Of a stretch of DNA of 64,000 nucleotides, positions 25,671 through 33,772 are shown piece by piece. Both the position numbers and the translations under genes were made by a program. The notes under the pieces are model-generated. The model did no database searches, was not told the origin of the DNA, and was given only the letters and a program-made list of their open reading frames with translations. Within the stretch, counting starts at the first letter, position 1, and each line of letters opens with the position of its first letter. This DNA is from Shimia sp. R10_1. Its GTDB lineage: Bacteria; Pseudomonadota; Alphaproteobacteria; Rhodobacterales; Rhodobacteraceae. The stretch covers positions 186,001 through 250,000 of the forward strand of contig NZ_JAGHQX010000007.1 of NCBI RefSeq assembly GCF_017744095.1, read 5' to 3'.

Positions 25671-26717
25671 TTAGATAAGGGATCTGCGAAGTTGTAGCTC
25701 GGAGCCAATTGAGAGTCTTGATTGTTCTGCTTCCGGGTTTCTCAACTTATGAAGCATTATCTCAGCGGCCTTTTCACCGAGGTCTATCCACGGAATCTTC
25801 ACCGTTGAGATTGGCGGATCGAGATATTCGGTGATCGCCTGGCCTTCGAAACCGATCACCGAAATGTCTTCGGGTACGGAAATACCAGCTCCTTGTGCCG
25901 CTTTGATCGCCCCGATGGCCATCGTGTCATTCATGCCGAAAACCACGCTTGGCCGCACTGGCGCCTCCAGAATGCGTCTCATTGCCAGCCTGCCGCTTTC
26001 GACGGTCAGATCCCCAGCTTCCACGCAACCCGGGAGCAATTCGGCACCTGCGGAGGCAAGTTGGTTTTTGAAATCCTCGAACCGGCGTTTTTCCGAAACC
26101 GACTCTTTGAAGGGCACATAGGGGATGCAACCAAACTGTCGGTGCCCGGCCGCAAGTGCAGCGTTTACGATTTTGCGCTGAGCGCCGACAAGATCGACGG
26201 AAATATTGCTAAAGCGTTCAAACGGCCATTCGCTGAGCAACAGCACCGGATCATTTGCGGACAAGCCCACCTCTTCAAAGGGTTCCTCACCCTGCCAGCC
26301 GGTTGCAATCAGTCCATCCACCGCGCCGCTACGTACCAAGGCTGCAAGGGTAGAAACCTCGGAGTCTTCCTCGGTCAACTCCAGAACAATGCGGAACCCG
26401 GCCTCCTTAGCCTTGCGCACGAGGCCTGAGAGCACACTCGACAAATAGGTATCAGCAAAGGCATGAGGCGAGGGTTTGTGCACGGCAAGAGCGATGGTCC
26501 GCGTCTTGCCAGTTGCCAGATTGCGCGCATTCGCATCAGGTACATAATCCAGCTGTCGGGCCGCCTCAAGCACACGCGCTCGGGTTTCGGCGCTTATATT
26601 GGAACCGGGCTTGTCGTTGAGCACAAAGGACACAGTCGTCCGGCTGACGCCAGCTGCTCGGGCAACCTCGCTGCTTGTCACCTTTCCCGTCCCCGACGAT
26701 TTCACACGCATCCCCAT
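25671..26717 (-). CDS. LacI-family transcription regulator
   Basis: 348 aa. N-terminal helix-turn-helix (about 14-35, TSSEVARAAGVSRTTVSFVL) and hinge (YVPDANARNLATGKT), then a periplasmic-binding-like sugar-sensing domain with the C-terminal FEGQAITEYLDPPISTVKIP. First gene of the alpha-galactoside cluster on the same strand, so it most likely represses the transporter/melA genes until an alpha-galactoside or product binds. A second in-frame ATG at 26711 could be used. Confidence 0.92.
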   Translation of the reverse strand: MGMRVKSSGTGKVTSSEVARAAGVSRTTVSFVLNDKPGSNISAETRARVLEAARQLDYVPDANARNLATGKTRTIALAVHKPSPHAFADTYLSSVLSGLVRKAKEAGFRIVLELTEEDSEVSTLAALVRSGAVDGLIATGWQGEEPFEEVGLSANDPVLLLSEWPFERFSNISVDLVGAQRKIVNAALAAGHRQFGCIPYVPFKESVSEKRRFEDFKNQLASAGAELLPGCVEAGDLTVESGRLAMRRILEAPVRPSVVFGMNDTMAIGAIKAAQGAGISVPEDISVIGFEGQAITEYLDPPISTVKIPWIDLGEKAAEIMLHKLRNPEAEQSRLSIGSELQLRRSLI

Positions 26718-27192
26718 TTGCTCATAAGAAGTCCAGCAATCATCCTTAGAGCAAATGTTTACGTTGGTCCATCATCGTGGGTGTTTCAGGCGCATCCGCG
26801 GTACTAACAGGTTGTTGACGTTCTGACGCTCGCACGCGCGCCCTTGGAGCGTTTGTGAGAATTCAGGCCTAGTTGGGGGCGATGCCAAAAGGGGCAAGGG
26901 GGCATTGACTTAGTGTCTCAGATATCTGTCGGTGGACAAAGAGAGTTTCACGACGGTGTCGAGATCTTCCGAAGGTGTCCTAAAAAATTGCAGGTCATCA
27001 TGAGCAAAGGCTTACGCTTTGGATCAGGCTGCAATCATCTTTGATTTTATCAAGTAGCTATCGTCGACAGAATTTTCTGCTTAAAAGTAAGCTCCTCAAT
27101 AAATCCCATAATGTGTGTTATGTAATAATTTAGAGAGTCGAATTACTGGTCTGCTGAAATTAGTACCAGGTAGCTGAGGATGGTTTGGATCC
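26718..27192. other. Intergenic region without recognised features
   Basis: About 475 bases between the LacI start and the flavoenzyme stop. The last 200 bases are clearly more AT-rich than the neighbours. No tRNA, terminator with T-run or coding frame was recognised; the promoter of the LacI gene must lie near 26740-26830. Confidence 0.45.
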
Positions 27193-29238
27193 TCAAATAT
27201 CTTTTACCAGTCTTAGTGCGTCATAAATGGCGGCATGTATGTTTCGGGCAGAAACGGCGTCGCCGATGCGAAACAACTGGAAAAGCCCATCCGGATTACG
27301 CAACGCCTTTTGTGGCGCACCATCAATCAATGCATCATAGTCGACAGCGCCGAGATTTGTGCTGAATGGTTTTAGGTCAAAATAAAGATCGTCCAAAGGC
27401 AATGTGCCATAGTTCACAACAACTTGGTCGTATTCTTTTGTATCGACATGGTCGCTGTAGTCTGTACCGATCAGCGCGTTCAGTCGATTGCCGGCTTGTT
27501 CTACACCAAGCAACCTTCGCGTGACTGTGAATGTGACATCCTTGTCCTGCAGCGCGCGCATATATGGCACGAGGTTCATCGCCATCACTTCTGGAGCGAA
27601 AGTTCTGTCCGGGGTCATGATTTCTACTTTGCTGCCGGCTGCTGCTGCCAGCTCTGCGGCCTGCAAAGCTGCGTGATCTCCGCTTTCATCGTAAATCAAA
27701 ACGGAGTTCGCAGGCTTTATATCTCCGGAAATCAGATCCCATGCGGTAATGATATGTTTTGCATCAGTCCCGGTTTCAAAGAGTTCCGTATTTGGCAATC
27801 CGCCCGTCGCCACAATGACGGCGTCTGGATTAAGTTCAATGATATCATTGACCTCTGCCCAAGTGTTGAACCTAAAAACCACGTCGTGTGCTGCGCATTG
27901 GGCCATGCGCCAGTCGATGATTGCCATCATCTCTCGCCGGCGCGGGGTCTGGGCGATGAGACGTATTTGACCGCCCGGGTCAGGCTGCAATTCAAACACA
28001 ATGACTTCATGGCCACGCATTGCGGCGACGCGTGCCGCCTCAAGTCCAGCTGGTCCGGCGCCAATGACAACAACGCGGCGTTTTTGTCTGGCAACAGCGA
28101 TTTCATGCGGCATCGTAAGTTCCCGCCCGGTTGCCGCGTTATGAATGCAAAGCGCCTCACCTGCTTGATAGATGCGGTCCAGACAATAGGTGGCGCCCAC
28201 GCATGGCCGGATATCGTGCTCGCGTCCCTCAGAAATCTTGCGGACGATATGTGGGTCGGCCATGTGGGCGCGCGTCATGCCAACCATATCCAGAAGTCCT
28301 GCCTGAACGGCGTGGCGAGCGGTCGCCACATCGGGAATTTTAGCGGCATGAAAGGTCGGCATGCCCGTCGCGGCTTTCACACGGCCCGCAAAATCAAGAT
28401 GCGGGGCATTTGCCATCCCTTGAACGGGGATAATGTCGGTCATTGCGGGGTCGGTATGGATGCGGCCCCGTATGACATTGAGGAAGTCCAGTTTGTTGGT
28501 CGCTGCCAATCGCTTGGAAATCTCTATCCCCTCCTCTTCGGTGATGCCCCCTTTCTGCGCCTCATCGGCGGTGTAGCGGAACCCCACTATGAAGTCCTCC
28601 CCAACACGCTTGCGGATCGCATCCAGCACATCCATCGGGAAGCGCAGGCGATTTTCCAGTGTATCAGCGCCATAGGGCCCGCTCAGGTCGTTGGTGAGTG
28701 GCGACCAGAACTGATCTAACAGATGGCCATAGACCTGCAATTCAATGCCATCCATGCCCCCAGCTTGCATGCGCTCTGCTGCATCTGCGAAATCACCAAT
28801 GATGCGTTCAATGTCCCAGTCCTCGATCAACTTCGGGAACGCCCGATGCGCCGGTTCACGATGTTTGGAAGACGACACAGATGGCAACCAATCTCCCTTA
28901 TTCCAAGCGGTTCTGCGCCCCAAGTGGGTCAATTGAATCATCACGGCACAGCCATGTTCGTGGCAGCTATCAGTGAGGTCCCGTATCCAAGGGACCACCT
29001 CGTCTTTGTATGCCAAGATATTGTTGAAAACCGGCGGGCTATCCTTTGACACAGCCGCGGATCCTGCGGTCATCGCCAGAGCGACCCCAGCTTTTGCACG
29101 CTCTTCATGGTAGGCGCGGTATCGCTCTTTCGGCATCCCGTCGACGGGATATGCCGGTTCGTGGCTGGTTGTCATGATCCGGTTTTTCAACGTCAAATGT
29201 TTGAGTTGATAAGGTTGAAGAAGAGGATCTTTGGACAT
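27193..29238 (-). CDS. FMN/FAD oxidoreductase of the TMADH/dienoyl-CoA reductase family (DgcA-like)
   Basis: 681 aa from ATG 29238. Residues 1 to about 340 are an old-yellow-enzyme FMN barrel (LKHLTLKNRIMTTSHEPAYP, GGMDGIELQVYGHLLDQFWS). A cysteine region follows, then an FAD/NAD domain with VVVIGAGPAGLEAARVAAMRG. Family members oxidise N-methyl amines (trimethylamine, dimethylglycine, N-methylproline) or reduce dienoyl-CoA. The cluster region reads CVGATYC then 11 residues and C; the usual second Cys of CxxCxxC is Ala, confirmed in the DNA (GCC). The variant resembles what I recall of DgcA-like demethylases, and a neighbouring P5C-reductase-like gene would fit a proline-derivative pathway. 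Earlier in-frame starts would cross the TetR operators. Confidence 0.82.
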   Translation of the reverse strand: MSKDPLLQPYQLKHLTLKNRIMTTSHEPAYPVDGMPKERYRAYHEERAKAGVALAMTAGSAAVSKDSPPVFNNILAYKDEVVPWIRDLTDSCHEHGCAVMIQLTHLGRRTAWNKGDWLPSVSSSKHREPAHRAFPKLIEDWDIERIIGDFADAAERMQAGGMDGIELQVYGHLLDQFWSPLTNDLSGPYGADTLENRLRFPMDVLDAIRKRVGEDFIVGFRYTADEAQKGGITEEEGIEISKRLAATNKLDFLNVIRGRIHTDPAMTDIIPVQGMANAPHLDFAGRVKAATGMPTFHAAKIPDVATARHAVQAGLLDMVGMTRAHMADPHIVRKISEGREHDIRPCVGATYCLDRIYQAGEALCIHNAATGRELTMPHEIAVARQKRRVVVIGAGPAGLEAARVAAMRGHEVIVFELQPDPGGQIRLIAQTPRRREMMAIIDWRMAQCAAHDVVFRFNTWAEVNDIIELNPDAVIVATGGLPNTELFETGTDAKHIITAWDLISGDIKPANSVLIYDESGDHAALQAAELAAAAGSKVEIMTPDRTFAPEVMAMNLVPYMRALQDKDVTFTVTRRLLGVEQAGNRLNALIGTDYSDHVDTKEYDQVVVNYGTLPLDDLYFDLKPFSTNLGAVDYDALIDGAPQKALRNPDGLFQLFRIGDAVSARNIHAAIYDALRLVKDI

Positions 29239-29268
29239 TGTGGTGCTCGTCGTCTGGCAGAAGGCTAT

Positions 29269-29286
29269 CTTGACACTTGTGTCGAG
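29269..29286. promoter_or_regulatory. TetR-type operator, copy 1
   Basis: CTTGACACTTGTGTCGAG: 8-bp arms, one mismatch, 2-bp centre. It lies between the divergent flavoenzyme and TetR genes, close to the flavoenzyme start at 29238. Shares its left half exactly with copy 2. Confidence 0.6.
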
Positions 29287-29300
29287 TTTACCCTCAGCTG

Positions 29301-29322
29301 TTCTTGACACATCTGTCAAGAA
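29301..29322. promoter_or_regulatory. TetR-type operator, copy 2
   Basis: TTCTTGACA and TGTCAAGAA are perfect 9-bp arms around CATC. Core CTTGACACATCTGTCAAG matches copy 1, with centres 34 bp apart. It ends 15 bp before the TetR start, so binding would block that promoter (autorepression). TTGACA within each arm may double as a -35 box. Confidence 0.7.
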
Positions 29323-29337
29323 GGATATTTGTAGGGA

Positions 29338-29958
29338 ATGTCAAAATCAGCTCCCCCGAAGCAACGCGGCTCACGAGACTTATGGCTTGCAGGTGCAAAT
29401 GAACTCCTTGTCACCCGCGGCATCGATGGTGTGAACATCATGGCACTTTCCCGTCATCTGAATTTATCGCGCACGGGGTTTTATTGGTTCTTCAAAGATC
29501 TTGAGGAGCTTCACATCGCAATGGCTGAACATTGGGAAGTCACGAACACTTCTAGCATCATTGAGCGCTGTGAAATGCCCGCCGACAATCTTTGCCAAGC
29601 AATGTTCAATCTGATTGATTGCTGGCTGGACCCGACACTTTTTGACGCTGATTTAGACATGGCTATACGCGACTGGGCACGCAAAAGTACGGCTATCAAG
29701 CAACGATTAGATGCGGTGGACCACAACCGAATTAAAGCCGTCACTGCGGTTTTTCTACGCCACGGCTACACCCCTGAGCAGGCTCAGGTTCGCGGCGCGA
29801 CAGTTATATGCACGCAGACGGGTTACTTCTCAATGGATATACAAGAAGACCCAGACGAACGTCTGAGGCGCGTGCAATACTATGTTGAACTCTTTGCAGG
29901 AGAAGCGCCTTCGCAAGAGGACATCGCAGCCTTTCATGACCGGCACAGAGACAAGTAA
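29338..29958 (+). CDS. TetR-family transcription regulator
   Basis: 206 aa. N-terminal helix-turn-helix (about 30-55: GVNIMALSRHLNLSRTGFYW, then FFKDLEEL), followed by an all-helical ligand domain. Divergent from the flavoenzyme gene; two matching inverted repeats lie in the gap. It probably represses the flavoenzyme, itself and the downstream P5C-reductase-like gene until an inducer binds. AGGGA sits directly before ATG 29338. Confidence 0.9.
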   Translation: MSKSAPPKQRGSRDLWLAGANELLVTRGIDGVNIMALSRHLNLSRTGFYWFFKDLEELHIAMAEHWEVTNTSSIIERCEMPADNLCQAMFNLIDCWLDPTLFDADLDMAIRDWARKSTAIKQRLDAVDHNRIKAVTAVFLRHGYTPEQAQVRGATVICTQTGYFSMDIQEDPDERLRRVQYYVELFAGEAPSQEDIAAFHDRHRDK

Positions 29959-30032
29959 TGTTGCGTCTGTTGCGTCCCAAGTAGGCCGAAAGAGCTTAAG
30001 AATAACTGATACGTTTAAGGTGGCATTCACAA

Positions 30033-30791
30033 ATGAAAATTGGATACCTAGGTTTTGGAACCATCGCTCTGGCTTGTGCGCAAGGTCTGGTGGAAGACGG
30101 CCATGACATCATTGTAAGCGAACGCAGCAAAACGAATGCGACGCGCATGTCCGAAAGCCATGAAAACGTAACGGTCGCAAGCAACCAAGCGCTCTTGGAC
30201 ACATGTGATGTTGTTTACCTAGGCACCACAGCCGAGGTTGCTGACGCTCTGCTCGAAGGTCTGGCGTTTCGCGAAAATCAGACAGTTCTCTCTTTCATGG
30301 TGGGTATGCCTGCCGAGAAAATTGCCAAACTTGTGGCGCCGGCGACATTTGAAGCAATCGTAATCCCGTTTCCGTCGATCGCTCAAGGGGGGTCACCTCT
30401 GCTGACTTATCCAAAGTCCCCCACAACAGAAAAGCTCTATGGTCGTGCCAACACCGTTATCCCTATGAAATCAGAAGCAGATTTCAATGAGTTTCTAGCG
30501 GCGCAAGCGCTTCTTTCAGTGGTTGCAAAGCTCATGGCAGTCAGTGTCGATTGGCTGGGTGAGAAAACGGAAGACCCAGTTTCTGCAGAACAGTTCCTTC
30601 GACTTTTGATCGGTGGCTCTATCATGGCAGAGCCCATAGCGACACCAAATGTCATGTCAAATTTGGTGTCGTCGCTCAACACGCCAGGAGGCTTGAACCA
30701 ACAATTGCGCGAATTCATGGCTGACAAAGGGACCTATGACGAACTGATCGATGGGCTCAACGTGCTCTCCGCACGCCTCAACCGCTCTTGA
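30033..30791 (+). CDS. Pyrroline-5-carboxylate reductase-like oxidoreductase
   Basis: 252 aa. It starts with a Rossmann motif, MKIGYLGFGTIALACAQGLV, and continues with the ProC-like pattern (VVYLGTTAEVADALLEGL, FMVGMPAEKIAKL) and a C-terminal helical domain with GGSIMAEPIATPNV, LNTPGGLNQQL where ProC has a T-P-G-G segment. It lies 74 nt after the TetR gene on the same strand. Substrate unknown; the context suggests reduction of a cyclic imine or use in methylated-proline breakdown. Confidence 0.78.
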   Translation: MKIGYLGFGTIALACAQGLVEDGHDIIVSERSKTNATRMSESHENVTVASNQALLDTCDVVYLGTTAEVADALLEGLAFRENQTVLSFMVGMPAEKIAKLVAPATFEAIVIPFPSIAQGGSPLLTYPKSPTTEKLYGRANTVIPMKSEADFNEFLAAQALLSVVAKLMAVSVDWLGEKTEDPVSAEQFLRLLIGGSIMAEPIATPNVMSNLVSSLNTPGGLNQQLREFMADKGTYDELIDGLNVLSARLNRS

Positions 30792-31024
30792 TCCGGCCCC
30801 AGTCGCCGTGCGCCAGACCACCTCTCCTCAAACATAAATCCCAACTGCTTGGGGCTGATCTGAGTGGAGCAAACGTCTTCGGGGCCTGCATTGGTTTTGC
30901 GTAGGTGCCATTTTGATCCATCATACGATTTTGGTCAGCCACGTCGGCGCCCTCATCGCGCTGGTCTTTGATTTACAAACTCTTACCAATGCGCATGGGT
31001 GTTACACAGGCACGCAGAGCGCAT

Positions 31025-31981
31025 CTAGTTGAGCCGCGGTAGCGATGTCAGCAACTCTCGCCATTCCGTTGGAGCGGACCAGGGATCGGCGGCCATGGCT
31101 GCAAAACACCTTTGATCCATATCGTAGAGCTCCAGTTGCCAATGCAATGCAGAAGCCGTCACCCAGACTTCTTTCACGGCATTAAGATCCATGGAGAACA
31201 TTGATCTGCCACATCCCACAATCCAGAAGTTGCCGAGCGTCGCAATCGTTTCGATAGATCCCGTCTGCGCCTGCAGAACGCCGCCAGACGGTACCATCCT
31301 GACAAACGCACGTTTGCGATCTTTGAGATATGTCAGCAGGCTCGGCAACACGGCTGGCAACACTCGCCAGGCCCTATTGCCTCCGAGATAAGGCAGGTTT
31401 TGCCTTCTCACCCTGCCCTGCATGCGCATTATTTCGTTCAAGTGCATACCGGCATCGTTGCGATCCCAGTGCAGACGCGCTTGGCGAACAGCATTCAAAG
31501 GGATTACATTTGCTGCCGTATCTTCTGGCTCTACCCCCGCTGGGGGGCAAGAAGAGGCGGGATCCAAAGAGAGCGCAACGCGCTCATCATATTCTTTCAC
31601 AAACTGCACGCGATGATGAATGGTGCCCGTCACTCCTGCAGCCACAAGGCTACCGGGCAAACGAGCAGCCGAACTCAGAGTGCTCCGGCTCAACGATAGC
31701 GGTGCTCCGGGATCCAGGCGTAGGGACACCCTACGTGAACTGATACGAAACGGCATAGCGGTCGTTTGGAACGGCGCATATCCGCCCCGCCCCGAGATCA
31801 AAGCACTCTCATTGCGCGTTGTAATCAAAGCGTCATCGAACTGAGTGCCCAATAACGCGAGTGTTTCCATATCTAGGCCGAGTGCTGTGACTCCAACAAG
31901 GCTACGCAACTCAGCCAAGCTTGCGGGGGCCTCCCGCGACAGCTTTCTAAAACAACGGTCAGCCGTGCAGCACTCAGACAT
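31025..31981 (-). CDS. Possible HemS/HmuS-like heme-handling protein, divergent
   Basis: 318 aa with no signal peptide or membrane helix. Two repeats resemble the two halves of HemS-type hemin-degrading/carrier proteins: LALLGTQFDDALITTRNESA then RGGY near residue 45-70, and SIETIATLGNFWIVGCGRSM near 240; each is followed later by a strand like HHRVQFVKEYDERVA or WQLELYDMDQRCFAAM, where HemS has a Gln-Phe-Phe-Asp motif. The similarity is weak and read by eye. No heme receptor or hmuTUV genes are nearby. Read from ATG 31981; stands alone on its strand, 27 nt after the next gene upstream-side stop at 32008. Confidence 0.4.
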   Translation of the reverse strand: MSECCTADRCFRKLSREAPASLAELRSLVGVTALGLDMETLALLGTQFDDALITTRNESALISGRGGYAPFQTTAMPFRISSRRVSLRLDPGAPLSLSRSTLSSAARLPGSLVAAGVTGTIHHRVQFVKEYDERVALSLDPASSCPPAGVEPEDTAANVIPLNAVRQARLHWDRNDAGMHLNEIMRMQGRVRRQNLPYLGGNRAWRVLPAVLPSLLTYLKDRKRAFVRMVPSGGVLQAQTGSIETIATLGNFWIVGCGRSMFSMDLNAVKEVWVTASALHWQLELYDMDQRCFAAMAADPWSAPTEWRELLTSLPRLN

Positions 31982-32007
31982 CTTTGACTCAGTCCTCGAC
32001 CATCTCC

Positions 32008-33768
32008 TTAGTAAACATCTCTCACGTAGCGTTTTTCGCGTTTGAGCGTATTTACAAAGTCAGTTGCGCCTTCCTGTGAGAGGCCACCGTGATCGACAAT
32101 CACCTGGTGCAGGGCGTGATCCACGTCTTTCGCCATCCTGGTTGCATCGCCGCAGACATAGAAATGCCCGCCATCCTGCAGCATGCCAAACAGTGCTTTG
32201 CCATTTTCAAGCATGCGATTTTGAACGTAAATTTTCTCGGCCTGATCACGAGAAAACGCAAGATCAAGTCGCGTCAACAGACCCGAAGCGCTCATGGCGC
32301 TGATCTCGTCTTCATAAATGAAGTCGCTTTCGCGATGCTGATCGCCGAAAAACAGCCAGTTTGCACCTTGTGCGCCAAGCTCGCGGCGCTCTTCCAAGAA
32401 TGCGCGGAACGGCGCAATACCAGTCCCTGGACCGACCATAATCATGGGCACATCATTGTCCTGCGGCACGCGGAAGCTTTTGTTTGGCGACATAAAAATA
32501 CCGGCGGTTGCACCTTTTGGCGCCTGATCGGCAAGGAATGTAGAGCAGACACCATTGTGCACGCGGTGATTGTAGTTCCAACGCACTGCAGCAACCGTCA
32601 AGTGGACCTCACCAGCATGGGCCTTTGGACTTGAAGAAATTGAATAAGCCCGGTGCTGCAGCGGCTTGAGCCAACTGACAAACTCATCGACATCCAGTGC
32701 CAGATCTGGGTTCAAGTTGAGCAGATCAAGCGTGTCCTTACCCCAAAGAAATGCCTCCAGCGCTTCTTTGTCACCATTGCCAACGACATGACTAAACTCG
32801 TCATGCTTTGCCATCGGCTCCAGCGCGCGAATGAGATCACGTGAAGGTGTCATGATCTCCAGACCAGTTGACAATAGTGCACCAAGCGCTTGATCTCGAC
32901 CGGCGACGTCGGTGTCTTCAGCAACACCCAAGCGCTTTATGATTCCACTCACCAAATCCGGCGCGTTCACCGGCATCACTCCCAAGGCATCCCCTGCCTC
33001 GTAAGTCATTCCGCTTTCTCCCAGATCAAACGCGATGTGGCGAATTTCCTTGGCTGACTGCGCACCCGAGAGAATTTGGTTGTCCGCCACTTTGGCCAGA
33101 AAGGGAGATTTGCGTGAGTAAGCTGATTTTTCAATTTTGGATGTAGCGGTCTTCGTTTCAGGCGCCGCGGTCTTGCTTGGGGCAGCATCATCTACATCAG
33201 GGATCGTCGCAGCCAACCATTCTGCAGCGGCATCTTCGAAATCGATGTCGCAATCGACACGAACTGCCAGACGTTTCGCCCCAAGTTGCTCAAGTCGCGT
33301 GTCAATCAGCTTGCCCGCCTGACAGAAAAACTCGTAGCTCGTGTCCCCCAAAGCCAGAACGCCGTAATTCAGGTTCGCCAAACGCGGCGCCGTTTCTGCC
33401 GAGAGTGCCTCCCAGAAGAGTTCGGCATTATCTGGCATTTCACCTTCGCCATAGGTTGAGATGACCACAATCACGTTTTCCATTGCCGCCAGTTGATCCA
33501 TCTCAACAGCGTCAAGTTCCGTCACACGCGGCGCAAAACCTTTGCTTTTGGCCAATTCTGCTGCATCATTGGCAACCTCTTCGGCGTTGCCAGTTTGCGT
33601 ACCAAACAAGATGTCCAGAGGCTTTGCCTTCACCTGTTCAGGCGCAGTCGCTGCGCTCGTCGTTCCTCCGATGGACAGACGCGAGTGCAACCCCGCCAAA
33701 AATCCACCAAGCCAAGTGCGTTGCTCGCCAGAAAACGGCGCATCATCTGGAATATAGGGGGCGTTCAT
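32008..33768 (-). CDS. CysJ-like diflavin reductase (FMN/FAD/NADPH)
   Basis: 586 aa from ATG 33768, with GGAGTAAAG just upstream. A short N-terminus is followed by a flavodoxin domain (about 55-195: ILFGTQTGNAEEVA, STYGEGEMPDNAELFWEAL, LALGDTSYEFFCQAG), a linker, an FAD domain (RAYSISSSPKAH, GVCSTFLAD) and an NADPH domain (VGPGTGIAPFRAFLEERRE, WLFFGDQHRESDF), ending YVRDVY. This is the full sulfite-reductase alpha/P450-reductase plan. No sulfite reductase beta gene is near; instead it starts 4 nt after a GltB-like gene, so it may feed NADPH electrons to that protein. Otherwise it would serve sulfite reduction elsewhere. Confidence 0.9.
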   Translation of the reverse strand: MNAPYIPDDAPFSGEQRTWLGGFLAGLHSRLSIGGTTSAATAPEQVKAKPLDILFGTQTGNAEEVANDAAELAKSKGFAPRVTELDAVEMDQLAAMENVIVVISTYGEGEMPDNAELFWEALSAETAPRLANLNYGVLALGDTSYEFFCQAGKLIDTRLEQLGAKRLAVRVDCDIDFEDAAAEWLAATIPDVDDAAPSKTAAPETKTATSKIEKSAYSRKSPFLAKVADNQILSGAQSAKEIRHIAFDLGESGMTYEAGDALGVMPVNAPDLVSGIIKRLGVAEDTDVAGRDQALGALLSTGLEIMTPSRDLIRALEPMAKHDEFSHVVGNGDKEALEAFLWGKDTLDLLNLNPDLALDVDEFVSWLKPLQHRAYSISSSPKAHAGEVHLTVAAVRWNYNHRVHNGVCSTFLADQAPKGATAGIFMSPNKSFRVPQDNDVPMIMVGPGTGIAPFRAFLEERRELGAQGANWLFFGDQHRESDFIYEDEISAMSASGLLTRLDLAFSRDQAEKIYVQNRMLENGKALFGMLQDGGHFYVCGDATRMAKDVDHALHQVIVDHGGLSQEGATDFVNTLKREKRYVRDVY

Positions 33769-33772
33769 ATCT

